A stretch of DNA of 64,000 nucleotides from Shewanella denitrificans OS217 (GTDB lineage: Bacteria; Pseudomonadota; Gammaproteobacteria; Enterobacterales; Shewanellaceae), in contig NC_007954.1 of NCBI RefSeq assembly GCF_000013765.1, forward strand, positions 3,348,001 to 3,412,000, given 5' to 3'. The notes below the pieces were generated by a model. The model was not told the origin of the DNA, did not search any database, and saw only the letters and a list, made by a program, of their open reading frames with translations. Both the position numbers and the translations under genes were made by a program. Shown in pieces: positions 1 to 7,950 of this stretch (positions within the stretch are counted from its first letter, which is position 1; each line of letters begins with the position of its first letter).

Positions 1-157
1 GTGAAAAGTAACTAGCAGTTAAGCTCCTTTCTCGCGCAGAGCACAAGTGAGTGTTCGCGCGAGTACTCAGTCGTTCTGAGTCTTGATCATCTCTCTTAAG
101 TAAAATGTTCGATAAACCCTGCTCAGTTTGACGGCTAATACGGGATGGAGTTTTTTA
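1..157. other. Left-edge intergenic segment
   Basis: No open frame of useful length and no clear RNA gene is visible. It contains the leader of the CbiB-like gene, with a GGAG ribosome-binding site at about 147-150, seven bases before the ATG at 158. Whatever gene lies to the left is outside the window. Confidence 0.5.
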
Positions 158-1156
158 ATGGAAAGCCCTTTTATTCAACAATTGCTACTGGCCCACCCTG
201 ATTTCTATATTGGCTGCTTTGTGCTATTCATGGCGCTCTTCCTCGCCCACAAATTCCCTATACCCAAAGGCTATCAGCCTTTTATTGCGCTGCATTTACT
301 CGCGAAACAGTTAGCCAGCAAGGTCAATCACAATGACAGAAGCCAAACACAACAGTTGATTGCGGGCACCTTAGCCAGCCTATTACTCTTATTTCCTTTT
401 TGGGCCATCGTCAGTTTTTTATTGGCGATGGCGGCCTCGCCGTGGTTTTTCGAGTTACTTGTGCTGTATGTCTGTTTAAGCGCAACCAGCTTTTCAGGCA
501 CAGCTAGAGAAATCGCCGCCGCGCTCAAACAGCAAGAAAACCAAAGTGCTAAAACCTTGTTAGCCGATTGGGTCAGCCAAGACACCCAAGGCCTGTCTGA
601 AGTGGGCCTAAGTAAGGCGAGCATTAGCCAACTGCTAACGCGGCCATGTTACGGTGCTATCAGTTGCATACTATTTTTTGCCATCGGCGGTTCCCCTTTA
701 GTGCTGGCCGCTTGCATGTGCAGGCAGCTTGAGCTGAGTTGGCCGCCCTATTACCCTGCCAATCGCCATTTTGGCCGTTTTATCTATCGCCTCAATCGGA
801 TCATCTTTTGGCTGCCTAATGGGCTGTGGAATTTTTCACTGGCTATCCAAGGTGGCAAGGTGGCAATGACAGCCTGGTTAGCGCCACCTAAATGCCGCCA
901 TGCCTTGAGTGAGTTCCCAAGCCTCTATCTTGGGGCCAAATTATTAAACGTCGAGCTGGGCGGCCCCCAAAAAATCCCTCAAGGACGCACTCAATACCGC
1001 CTAGAGCTAGATAAAATAAAAGCCGGGAAACTGCCTAATTATCAAGACATTAATCTGGCCATTATGTTAACCCGCCGCGCCAGCCAATTCTGGATAATTT
1101 TTAGCTTGTCTATCCCGCTTATTTGGAGTGGATTAAGCTGGCTACAAAGCATGTAA
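158..1156 (+). CDS. cbiB: CbiB/CobD-like cobalamin biosynthesis membrane protein (divergent)
   Basis: Probable member of the CbiB (adenosylcobinamide-phosphate synthase) family, which joins adenosylcobyric acid to aminopropanol phosphate at the inner membrane. Seen: about 332 residues with several hydrophobic segments; 'SQDTQGL' resembling the family's S-R-D-T block; and a C-terminal LNVELGGP followed by a DINLA segment, as in CbiB. The usual acidic block after the RDT region, I-E-x-x-A-E-N-x-x-D, is replaced by 'ISQLLTRPCYG', so catalysis is uncertain. The AmpE family is a distant alternative. I chose ATG 158 over an upstream TTG at 128 because GGAG sits seven bases before it. Confidence 0.6.
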   Translation: MESPFIQQLLLAHPDFYIGCFVLFMALFLAHKFPIPKGYQPFIALHLLAKQLASKVNHNDRSQTQQLIAGTLASLLLLFPFWAIVSFLLAMAASPWFFELLVLYVCLSATSFSGTAREIAAALKQQENQSAKTLLADWVSQDTQGLSEVGLSKASISQLLTRPCYGAISCILFFAIGGSPLVLAACMCRQLELSWPPYYPANRHFGRFIYRLNRIIFWLPNGLWNFSLAIQGGKVAMTAWLAPPKCRHALSEFPSLYLGAKLLNVELGGPQKIPQGRTQYRLELDKIKAGKLPNYQDINLAIMLTRRASQFWIIFSLSIPLIWSGLSWLQSM

Positions 1157-1251
1157 ATTGTTTTGAAAACGAGTATCATTATGCGCATTATCAAACTCTG
1201 CCCCTAGGCAGGTGTTTAACCTTGTGTCTAACTTAACTTAGGTGCCTCATC

Positions 1252-1641
1252 TTGCTGGACAACTTACAAATATCACTGACCACACCGGCGCTGTTGTTTC
1301 CGGCGATTTCATTGCTGCTATTGGCCTACACCAATCGCTTCTTTGCCTTGGCGGCGCTTATTCGCAGCCTAAGCCCTGAGCTTAAACCTGTGCATAGCGA
1401 TCAGATCAAAAACCTGAAGCAGCGCATCACCTTGATTAAAAAAATGCAGGAAGCGGGCGTCATCAGCTTTGCCTTGTGTGTGGTGTGCATGATTTTGATT
1501 TACGCCGGCTTTAATCACTTGGGATCTGTGGTCTTTGGCATTAGCCTGTTGTTACTTTTATATTCCTTGTTGTTATCTGTGGTTGAAATTCGCATCTCTG
1601 TGGACGCACTCAATATTCACCTAAAAGAGTTGAGCAAATAG
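1252..1641 (+). CDS. DUF2721 family inner-membrane protein
   Basis: A 129-residue protein matching the DUF2721 pattern: an N-terminal hydrophobic helix (residues about 8-30), a basic central stretch beginning 'RIT', then a long hydrophobic pair of helices (about 68-115). Function is unknown. It starts with TTG and has only a weak upstream ribosome-binding site. It ends one base before the next gene, so the two are probably cotranscribed and translationally coupled. Confidence 0.75.
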   Translation: MLDNLQISLTTPALLFPAISLLLLAYTNRFFALAALIRSLSPELKPVHSDQIKNLKQRITLIKKMQEAGVISFALCVVCMILIYAGFNHLGSVVFGISLLLLLYSLLLSVVEIRISVDALNIHLKELSK

Positions 1642-1642
1642 C

Positions 1643-2269
1643 ATGAGCCAGTGGATTTATTTCTTCGATTTGTGCGGCACCGCCGTGTTTGCCTTAACTG
1701 GCGCTATGGCGGCGGGAAAATACCGCATGGACGCCTTTGGTGTCTTGGTGCTAGCTGCAGTGACCGCCGTGGGCGGCGGCAGTATCAGGGATGCATTACT
1801 GGGGGCAACGCCGGTATTTTGGATCCGTGATCCAAATTATATTTTGGTTATTTTGGCCACCACGGCGGCTTTTTTAGTGCTGGTTCGTAAACCCCACAGG
1901 TTGCCAAACAAGACCTTGCCCATTGCCGATGCGCTGGGGTTAGCCCTGTTTACCATTATTGGTGCCGAAAAAGCCTTGTTACTAGGTACCTCTGGCATAG
2001 TGGCGGTGATCATGGGGCTGTTAACCGGCGTTGGCGGCGGCATTATCCGTGACCTACTTTGCCGGCAAGTGCCCATGGTGCTGCGCACAGAAATCTATGC
2101 AACCGCGTCCATTTTAGGCGGCATAGGTTACACCTTGAGCTTACAAGCGGGAATGGATAGTATGGCTGCATTAGCGATTGCTATGTTAAGCACTTTGACC
2201 ATAAGATTAAGTGCGATTAGGTGGCATCTATCTTTGCCTGCATTTGACCTAAAAACCAAGAGAGTCTAG
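1643..2269 (+). CDS. TRIC/UPF0126-family cation channel protein (YicG-like)
   Basis: A 208-residue membrane protein with the internal duplication typical of UPF0126/TRIC proteins: 'AVTAVGGGSIRDALLG' in the first half and 'GLLTGVGGGIIRDLLC' in the second, each a glycine-rich bend in a three-helix unit. Prokaryotic TRIC homologues form trimeric monovalent cation channels; the physiological role here is unknown. The start ATG follows the DUF2721 stop by one base and its stop is one base before the next start, which points to one operon. Confidence 0.85.
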   Translation: MSQWIYFFDLCGTAVFALTGAMAAGKYRMDAFGVLVLAAVTAVGGGSIRDALLGATPVFWIRDPNYILVILATTAAFLVLVRKPHRLPNKTLPIADALGLALFTIIGAEKALLLGTSGIVAVIMGLLTGVGGGIIRDLLCRQVPMVLRTEIYATASILGGIGYTLSLQAGMDSMAALAIAMLSTLTIRLSAIRWHLSLPAFDLKTKRV

Positions 2270-2270
2270 T

Positions 2271-2744
2271 TTGCGAATATTGAGTCTTATTCTTTGTTTA
2301 GTCTGTTTTCACGTCTCTGCCAAGGTTGGCGATAGGCCCATTGAACAACAATTGGCACTGGGCTATATCAAGGCACTCACTGAGCACGACTATCAAACCT
2401 TAAGTAAGTATTACAATCGCGACAGCGTATTTTATGACAAAACTGCCGACACTAAATATATCGGCACCCGCAGCATTATCGCCTTCTTGCAACGCTCCCA
2501 CGAAGGCGTGCTAGAGTTCGACTTCAACATAGAGCACATGTTTAATACTGGCCCCTTGGTAGTGATGATAGGCAACTATCATCTTCGCGGCCCAGGGGAG
2601 CAGTTTGGCAAGCCCGGCAAAATCATCGATATCGCCATCCCAGGCGTCACCACCTTAAAGTTTGACCCCAACACCCAAAGGCTCACAGAACAAGTGGACT
2701 TGATGGACTATCAAACCATGTCAGATCAACTGCAATCCCAATAA
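2271..2744 (+). CDS. Secreted NTF2/SnoaL-like protein
   Basis: A 157-residue protein with a short N-terminal signal peptide (hydrophobic residues 2-14, cleavage probably after 'VSA') and an NTF2/SnoaL-like fold pattern: an initial helix 'ALGYIKALTEHDYQTL', then alternating strands. It has no residues that identify an enzyme. It starts with TTG one base after the previous stop. The fold assignment is from pattern only; the protein probably acts in the periplasm. Confidence 0.6.
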   Translation: MRILSLILCLVCFHVSAKVGDRPIEQQLALGYIKALTEHDYQTLSKYYNRDSVFYDKTADTKYIGTRSIIAFLQRSHEGVLEFDFNIEHMFNTGPLVVMIGNYHLRGPGEQFGKPGKIIDIAIPGVTTLKFDPNTQRLTEQVDLMDYQTMSDQLQSQ

Positions 2745-2767
2745 GATCACACGTTAAGTGATGCCAG

Positions 2768-2798
2768 AGAGCGGCCATGGGATGGACGGTCGTCTCGC
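2768..2798. repeat. Dispersed intergenic repeat, copy 1
   Basis: AGAGCGGCCATGG at 2768-2780 recurs exactly at 43901-43913, and ACGGTCGTCTCGC at 2786-2798 recurs exactly at 4399-4411 beside the IS element. All copies lie just downstream of a gene or between genes. They look like short extragenic repeats, not coding sequence. Confidence 0.55.
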
Positions 2799-2922
2799 CT
2801 TTTTCGTGGTGAAGCGTCATGACTCACCTTTTAAGTATTTGTTGTATCTATCTAGCCTTAAAGCTTGCAAATCTACCTTTGGCTATCGGTAAGATCCACC
2901 TAGTCATCAGCTCAAACTCGTT

Positions 2923-2944
2923 TTTGGACAGAAGTTTGTTATAC
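2923..2944 (+). repeat. TTTGGAC-N8-GTT repeat tail, copy 1
   Basis: TTTGGAC at 2923-2929, eight bases, then GTTATAC at 2938-2944. It is one of six similarly spaced copies on the plus strand between 2.9 and 9.2 kb. The GTT-containing heptamer resembles the right half of an integron attC core site, but no matching left half was found. Confidence 0.45.
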
Positions 2945-3032
2945 ACCAAAATAACTTAACTCCAGTGTTGCGAGTACAGGCTTGCCATGTAATTTACTCA
3001 TCGACACACGTAAATACCTATATGGACACCTC

Positions 3033-3266
3033 ACTTAATTCAAGCGATATTATTGAGCAACAGTGGGTAAAACTGCATACGTATATCCGGCCTGTTTATG
3101 AGAAAGTATTATTCTCTGGCCCTAATGAGTACCGCGCCTTTGTAGCTTATCGTCCCTACGGGTTTATACGCTCCCGTGTACTTTCTCAGCATTGGCAAAG
3201 GCCGGTTTTACCTGTTACTTCATTACACTTCATCGCATCGTTGGATGTGTTATTACTAAACTCTTT
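3033..3266 (-). ncRNA. Probable IS1111-type bridge/seek RNA region
   Basis: This 234-bp stretch lies between the transposase stop and the terminal inverted repeat. In IS1111-group elements the equivalent interval specifies the structured RNA that guides target choice. A 101-codon open frame on the plus strand (2965-3270) crosses the inverted repeat and this interval; its translation resembles no family and I treat it as chance. The RNA call rests on position, not on a folded model. Confidence 0.4.
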
Positions 3267-4280
3267 CTAATTAGCTCTGTATTCTGTTTGGTTGTACAAC
3301 ATTGACCAAATTATTCGTGCTAGTTTATTGGCTACGGCAACAGCGGCCTTGTGCTTACCTCGACGCTCAATCAACTTTTTCGCCCACACTGACATACGGT
3401 CAGTGCTATTTCCGACATAACGTATGATTGACCAAGCTCCCTGGACAAGAAGCCGCCTTAGGTAGTTATTTCCACGCTTAGTTATTTTGCCTAGTTTTTG
3501 CTTACCGCCACTTGAGTACTCTCTTGGAACAAGTCCCAAATTAGCAGCAAAGTGACGACCATTATGATATTGCGCACCGTTGCCAGCAAAGGCGACCGCA
3601 GCTGTTGCTGTAATTTCTGCAACACCTTTTATGCCCATTAACCGATTGGTCTGATGATTCAATTTAGCTTGGCTTTTGATATTTTTTTCTAAGTTTTTAA
3701 TGGTTCTATCCACTTGCTTCCACTCTTCTAAAAGAGCTTGAAAATGTTGTCTGGCGATTTCAGTTAAACCGCTGTCAGCATTTTCTAAGAGCTCTGGTAT
3801 CGCCAGTTTTAGCCGCTCTTTACCTTGGGCGATAACTACGCCGTATTCATTTAATAATCCTCTTATTTGGTTTATTAAAGATGTACGATTCTCTACATTC
3901 CGCTCACGGATCCGATGAGCTAGGATCATATCAGTTTGCTCAAGCGTTCTGGGCTGCACAAAAGTGAGATTAGGTCTTAATGCTGCCTCACATATGGCAA
4001 ATGCATCATTTCGATCATTCTTATTGCCTTTAACAAAAGGTTTCACATGCTGTGGTGGTATGAGGCGAACTTCGAAGCCTTTAGTTAACAGCTCTCGCCC
4101 CCAATAGTTCGAGCCACTACAAGCTTCCATAGCAATGATGCTATCGGGGTATTTAAACAGAAAAGCCATCAATTGTGAGCGCTTTAGAGCTCGGTTGAAA
4201 ACCGACTTCCCTGCTTGGTTAATACCACAAACTTGGAAGACATTTTTTGCTAAATCAATTCCTATTAGTGTAACTTTCAT
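3267..4280 (-). CDS. IS110-family transposase (IS1111 group)
   Basis: A 337-residue DEDD transposase. The N-terminal RuvC-like domain shows D9 (GIDLAK), E52 (MEACSG), D89 and D92 (NDRNDAF); the C-terminal Transposase_20 domain has 'LVPREYSSGGK' with the candidate catalytic serine near residue 257. These enzymes move the element with help of a guide RNA encoded in the IS. I chose the ATG at 4280 over an in-frame GTG three codons upstream. The frame is intact, so the element may still be active. Confidence 0.93.
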   Translation of the reverse strand: MKVTLIGIDLAKNVFQVCGINQAGKSVFNRALKRSQLMAFLFKYPDSIIAMEACSGSNYWGRELLTKGFEVRLIPPQHVKPFVKGNKNDRNDAFAICEAALRPNLTFVQPRTLEQTDMILAHRIRERNVENRTSLINQIRGLLNEYGVVIAQGKERLKLAIPELLENADSGLTEIARQHFQALLEEWKQVDRTIKNLEKNIKSQAKLNHQTNRLMGIKGVAEITATAAVAFAGNGAQYHNGRHFAANLGLVPREYSSGGKQKLGKITKRGNNYLRRLLVQGAWSIIRYVGNSTDRMSVWAKKLIERRGKHKAAVAVANKLARIIWSMLYNQTEYRAN

Positions 4281-4548
4281 ATTGGACACCTTTTGTTAGT
4301 TATTGAACGCACAAATTCAATATGGCGCAAATGACGCCGATTTAACAAGAGGTGTCCATCCCATCATCCCTGTAGCTCGCTTCGACGTCCTGTCTCAGAC
4401 GGTCGTCTCGCAAACACTCATGGCTCACCTCATAAATTTGAATGTAACCTTCTAATTTTTAAAATCCAGAACCATTCCTATGTTCACTTTTAACAGTACA
4501 CTCAAAGACTGCACCAACTCCCCTCGAAGTTGCCGAAATACGACGATT

Positions 4549-4627
4549 AAAATACCGTGCAACCATCAGGGATGATGGTTAAGGCTCGTTGGGCACATGG
4601 ACGTGCCGTCGAGCCGTTAGGTATTTT
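4549..4627. repeat. Structured element, predicted three-way junction
   Basis: AAAATACC (4549-4556) pairs with GGTATTTT (4620-4627). Inside are two perfect hairpins: AACCATCA/TGATGGTT with a four-base loop (4561-4580), and GGCTCG/CGAGCC enclosing GGCAC/GTGCC (4583-4615). This folds as a closed three-way junction of 79 bases. Open frames crossing it on both strands have no protein-like features. It could be a mobile repeat or a small structured RNA. Confidence 0.5.
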
Positions 4628-4674
4628 CTTCGTAGGATAAGGAGCAACAACTTCGCGGGCGGCACAGGGGTGTT

Positions 4675-4710
4675 CCAAGAGGGGAGAATGCTGTTGTTTT
4701 CCCCTCTTGG
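4675..4710. repeat. 11-bp inverted repeat
   Basis: CCAAGAGGGGA at 4675-4685 is exactly inverted as TCCCCTCTTGG at 4700-4710, with a 14-base loop. A second perfect hairpin, TCCAAAC-GAA-GTTTGGA, follows at 4741-4757. Both belong to the repeat-rich stretch between the IS and the HEPN gene. Confidence 0.55.
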
Positions 4711-4774
4711 CCAGTGCAGAGTGGAACCCTGCGACTTTGATCCAAACGAAGTTTGGACATCTTGCAAACAAGCT

Positions 4775-4796
4775 TTTGGACAAAACATTGTTAGAT
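4775..4796 (+). repeat. TTTGGAC-N8-GTT repeat tail, copy 2
   Basis: TTTGGAC at 4775-4781, eight bases, then GTTAGAT at 4790-4796. GTTAGAT matches the GTTRRRY consensus of integron core sites exactly. Confidence 0.45.
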
Positions 4797-4954
4797 AATT
4801 CACTCTTATTAGCCAGATTCGGATTAGCTATTCTAATAGTAATGCTTCGTTTGGTTGCAAACTAACCAACACTCGATATCACCAGTCGGAATCGGCATAA
4901 CAGGGACATGAATCAATTCTCTAGAGATCTGATTCATCTTAAGGGAAAAAATCG

Positions 4955-5062
4955 CCCCAGAACAGCTGCAAACGGGGCGATAGGGCGGGTTTTAGCGGAT
5001 GGCGTGAATCAGTCTGATGTAGAGTGATTCACGGGCTCATTTTTGGACAACAATGGTTTAGA
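4955..5062 (+). repeat. Structured repeat, copy 3, downstream of the HEPN gene
   Basis: It contains CGCCCC/GGGGCG (4953-4979 region), then GTGAATCA inverted as TGATTCAC (about 5005-5032), then TTTGGAC at 5042-5048 and GTTTAGA at 5056-5062. The 'AGAGTGATTCAC' block recurs at about 6980 and 7650. It lies directly downstream of the ApeA-like gene, as a cassette-associated site would. Confidence 0.45.
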
Positions 5063-5196
5063 GTATTCAGTCTAATGTCACTGGTATTGATTAGAAAAAG
5101 TATCTCAAACCATGATGATGCTATCGCGATGACTATGATTCTAGAGTTTTCTCAGCTAACAAAGCTATAAAACTTAAGCAAAGATAATTAGCTAGT

Positions 5197-6645
5197 TTAT
5201 TTTTGGTTATATTTTACTGTTTCTTTTAATGCAGTAATTTCGGACTTTAAGTATCGTTCACTATCAAAAACGGGGTGCCGTGTATTCAGATGAGAAATAT
5301 GACTTTCTCTCCAACCACATTCAATTAACTCACTAATCGCATAAATAAATTCGAAAAAACACGTAAATAATATTTGAAAGTCATACATTTGACGTAGAGT
5401 AAGTTGCTTAAATTCAGAGCCATGTACATGATAGTTTCTAGCTTTTATCGCTAACCGAAGAACAAAATCAATATCGTCTAAATCGAATCCTCTTGATTCA
5501 AGGTAGTTTTCGATTACGGTTATCCTTTCATTAACTCGCTCTTTTAGGGATGTTCTTGTTAGGAAACCAATCGAGTTTAACAAAGAACACTTAATATCAT
5601 CCAGTTCCGAAAACTCTTTTTTAATATGTTGTTTAAGTCTCTCGAGTGTTTCAGTTTCTTCCTGCTTAAGTACTTTTTTTGAGCTACCAGTTGAAGAAGG
5701 AAAGATATCGAATATGTTGGCTGCGTTTATCAGCCGATCAGATGAATAGCTCCGTCCTTTCAGAAAGCCATCGTAGAAACTATACCTAACAATGTCACGA
5801 TCAACATGACTGAACCAAGAGTCTAAAAACTGTGGGAAATCTTCGCTCGAAATATCGATCAGTGGATTACCTGATTTTGTGCTATCAAGATCTTCTCCCC
5901 AAGAGTAGGTATTGTATAAAAGTTGAAAGTTGTTCTCAGATCCATCAGACACCAGCATATCTTTAAAGAAGACGTTCTCACCAGCAATAAAGCGCAAAAG
6001 TAAAGAGACCTTATGAGCGATATTCAGCGCTTCATTTAAGGTTTTACTAGTGTGAAACTTAACCGTCAGTTCTACCTTGTTTCGAATGCTAACACCATCA
6101 CTACTAAATCCATCTCCTACAGAGATATGGTTACTAGCTGAAATAACCCCTAGTTTAGTATTTTGAGAAAAGATATCGAAGTCCCCATTGAAGTATGCAA
6201 GGGTAGGATTATGTTGAGCAGCAAATAGCGGTGCATGCTCTTGAGCATTTAACTGACTTACCAGCCCATCGTCAGGAAAACTGATATATCCAAATGATGT
6301 GAACCGCCTAAGCAGAGCATGCGAATTTCCGACTACTAATGAAATTGAGCAAAACTTGTCGCTATCTGGTTCTACACGCTTCTTACCTGTGAGAGCAATG
6401 TGAGGTTGGATAGTATTGCTATATGTCACACTTCCCTCAGCGATGCATCGTGATTCATTACCTAAGCAATTAAGAAGAGAAAGTATCTTGTTGTCCTGTG
6501 TTCTCCCATAAATATTCGAGTGACTCTCCACAGCAAAAAACTCTGAAGACCAACAGTTAAATTTATATCTTTTTGCATCTGACAATACACCAGAGACATT
6601 TTTATTATTACTAATTTTAAATTGGGCATTGATGCTTTCAGTCAT
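5197..6645 (-). CDS. ApeA-like HEPN-domain protein (probable anti-phage defence)
   Basis: A 482-residue protein. The N-terminal part has the ApeA_NTD-like pattern: 'NVSGVLS' and 'IYGRTQDNKILSLLNC' near residues 17-60. The C-terminal third is a HEPN domain with 'KARNYHVHG'; R403 and H408 form the Rx4H motif expected of HEPN ribonucleases. ApeA-type proteins are known as single-gene phage-defence factors; the usual model is RNA cleavage after infection sensing. Start is ATG at 6645. It stands alone, followed downstream by a structured repeat and flanked by intergenic repeats, which fits acquisition by transfer. Family assignment is by pattern, not by search. Confidence 0.7.
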   Translation of the reverse strand: MTESINAQFKISNNKNVSGVLSDAKRYKFNCWSSEFFAVESHSNIYGRTQDNKILSLLNCLGNESRCIAEGSVTYSNTIQPHIALTGKKRVEPDSDKFCSISLVVGNSHALLRRFTSFGYISFPDDGLVSQLNAQEHAPLFAAQHNPTLAYFNGDFDIFSQNTKLGVISASNHISVGDGFSSDGVSIRNKVELTVKFHTSKTLNEALNIAHKVSLLLRFIAGENVFFKDMLVSDGSENNFQLLYNTYSWGEDLDSTKSGNPLIDISSEDFPQFLDSWFSHVDRDIVRYSFYDGFLKGRSYSSDRLINAANIFDIFPSSTGSSKKVLKQEETETLERLKQHIKKEFSELDDIKCSLLNSIGFLTRTSLKERVNERITVIENYLESRGFDLDDIDFVLRLAIKARNYHVHGSEFKQLTLRQMYDFQILFTCFFEFIYAISELIECGWRESHISHLNTRHPVFDSERYLKSEITALKETVKYNQK

Positions 6646-6853
6646 TGCTGTTTTTAGTTCCCTACGAAGATGGCAAAACCGCAGCTAAGTAAAGCCACGA
6701 AAACACTTACTCTTTTATAACTTAAGCTTTCATTATACATAAACCACATTTGAATCAAATAATTACGTGGGTTTACTTGTGGTGGCATAGTTAGAGTTGT
6801 AGTCATGAGAAAAAGTAAGCCAAATTAACTAGGTTAAAATCAAAGGAAAGTCT

Positions 6854-6957
6854 GCGCTGGCTCACTTTGGGGCAAAAACGTGCCAGAACTGATCGGCCTG
6901 ACACGAGTTTGGACCAAAGCGCGTTAGCCCTAAGCCAGCGCAAAAATGGCGGGGTTT
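6854..6957 (+). repeat. Structured repeat, copy 4, downstream of the small membrane protein
   Basis: Nested hairpin: GCGCTGGCT (6854-6862) pairs exactly with AGCCAGCGC (6933-6941); inside, CTTTGG pairs with CCAAAG, and CGTGCCAG pairs with CTGACACG with one mismatch. GGCTCAC (6859-6865) and GTTAGCC (6923-6929) are near-complementary and TTTGGAC precedes the latter by eight bases. The 76 bases 6879-6954 match 9087-9162 with only two differences. Translations across it have no protein features. Confidence 0.65.
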
Positions 6958-7096
6958 TACGCATGAACCAGACTGACCTAGAGTGATTCACTGGCACAAT
7001 TTAGGGCTGATATTGATAATAAATGGGATCATACCATTCCTTATCAAGTGGCCAAATTTAATGTCAACTACACCACGAGTTTACACTCTATCAGGG

Positions 7097-7498
7097 TCAT
7101 TTACTGTTGCGGAAATATAGGTACAACAAGCCTATAGGAGCAATAAATATTGCCAAGCACCAGCAAAGTGCAATTGTAAGCAATTTAACAACTAGCATAA
7201 AAATGGCGTTTACAAAAAACACCTGCCTTCCGAGTATGAAGCCAACCACATTTTCATACACGAATCTTGAGTATGGATAGAGTAAAGTATTAGCTATTAG
7301 CAAACCAATAAACCCATACTGGATAGGCCCTTCCCCCTGAGCTACAACGTATAAAATAAATGCAGAGAATAACGCTGCAAAGAAAATTTGACGGAGATAG
7401 TATTCAGTAGACAATCCGCCAAACGTTTTTTTAATAATATTTTTCAAATTACCACTCCAAAGTTGTACTAAACCGTAGTCCATACATGGACTGTTCAT
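7097..7498 (-). CDS. Small hypothetical membrane protein
   Basis: A 133-residue protein I do not recognise. After a polar N-terminus it has hydrophobic segments at about 36-54, 60-77 and 92-127, consistent with three or four membrane helices and a short basic C-terminus 'YFRNSK'. ATG 7498 is the first start; residue 6 is an alternative. It is a lone gene pointing the same way as its neighbours, with a structured repeat downstream, like a gene cassette. No function can be assigned. Confidence 0.6.
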   Translation of the reverse strand: MNSPCMDYGLVQLWSGNLKNIIKKTFGGLSTEYYLRQIFFAALFSAFILYVVAQGEGPIQYGFIGLLIANTLLYPYSRFVYENVVGFILGRQVFFVNAIFMLVVKLLTIALCWCLAIFIAPIGLLYLYFRNSK

Positions 7499-7669
7499 TA
7501 TAACGTAAGCGCCTAGCGAACCACACCTAGCATTGATATTTAGGTTGCTTGAAAATACCTGCTCAATGAAAAATTCGGAGCGGGTGATGAAAACCTACAG
7601 AACAAGTATACAGTGGCAGATAATTGTGCCCGTTATTCAGTCTGGGCCAGAGTGATTCACTAGCTCATT

Positions 7670-7690
7670 TTTGGACAGAAATCATTTAGT
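7670..7690 (+). repeat. TTTGGAC repeat tail, copy 5
   Basis: TTTGGAC at 7670-7676, seven bases, then ATTTAGT at 7684-7690, preceded by 'AGAGTGATTCAC', which is shared with copies 3 and 4. The core triplet is ATT instead of GTT, so this copy is degenerate. Confidence 0.4.
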
Positions 7691-7829
7691 GCTTAGGCTC
7701 TAAAACTTACAATTCACATTATCATAAGTAATGATTATCTTAAGAAAGCGGATTATGTTCACTAAGAGATGGATGGATCGCAGTTCATTCTCGAAATAAG
7801 AAGCTAACCAGAAAGTCTAGGTGTTCTAA

Positions 7830-7950
7830 ATGAACAGCCCTCGGCAACAAGCTCCTACGTTGGCCTACCTCCTAAATCCATTTAGTCGTGTGCGGAGTCG
7901 CATGCAAGGTGGTGTTGGGACTGGAGGCTAGACACCCCCGGCTACCCGAT
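7830..7950 (+). mobile_element. Probable group II intron 3' remnant (domains V-VI)
   Basis: The plus strand reads GTGTGCG-GAGT-CGCATGC (a hairpin) followed by GGTGGTG and a stem of the form TGGGACTGGAGG...CCCCCGGCTACCC with an unpaired A near its base, ending CTACCCGAT. That layout and ending resemble the domain V, domain VI and 3' splice end of bacterial group II introns. No reverse transcriptase or 5' half is present, so it is a fragment. It ends at the stop codon of the 234-residue gene and runs opposite to it. The hairpin loop is not a standard GNRA loop, which lowers confidence. Confidence 0.4.

Larger units (their letters stand above)
3022..4359 (-). mobile_element. IS110-family element, IS1111-type
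   Basis: A complete insertion sequence of about 1.34 kb. ATGGACACCTC at 3022-3032 is an exact inverted match to the sequence ending at 4359, giving 11-bp subterminal repeats, a mark of the IS1111 subgroup (IS110 elements proper lack them). One transposase gene fills most of the interior. About 235 bp of non-coding sequence lies downstream of the transposase, where IS1111-type elements encode their guide RNA. Exact outer ends are uncertain by a few bases because this group makes no target duplication. Confidence 0.8.

Noticed and set aside
2965..3270. 101-codon plus-strand open frame beside the IS
   Set aside because: It crosses the IS inverted repeat and the guide-RNA interval, and its translation has no family features.
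4547..4803. Overlapping open frames on both strands
   Set aside because: They lie over hairpins and inverted repeats; the reading frames are by-products of that structure.
6803..6997. 64-codon minus-strand open frame
   Set aside because: It covers structured repeat copy 4, and the related copy 6 does not keep the frame as a gene.
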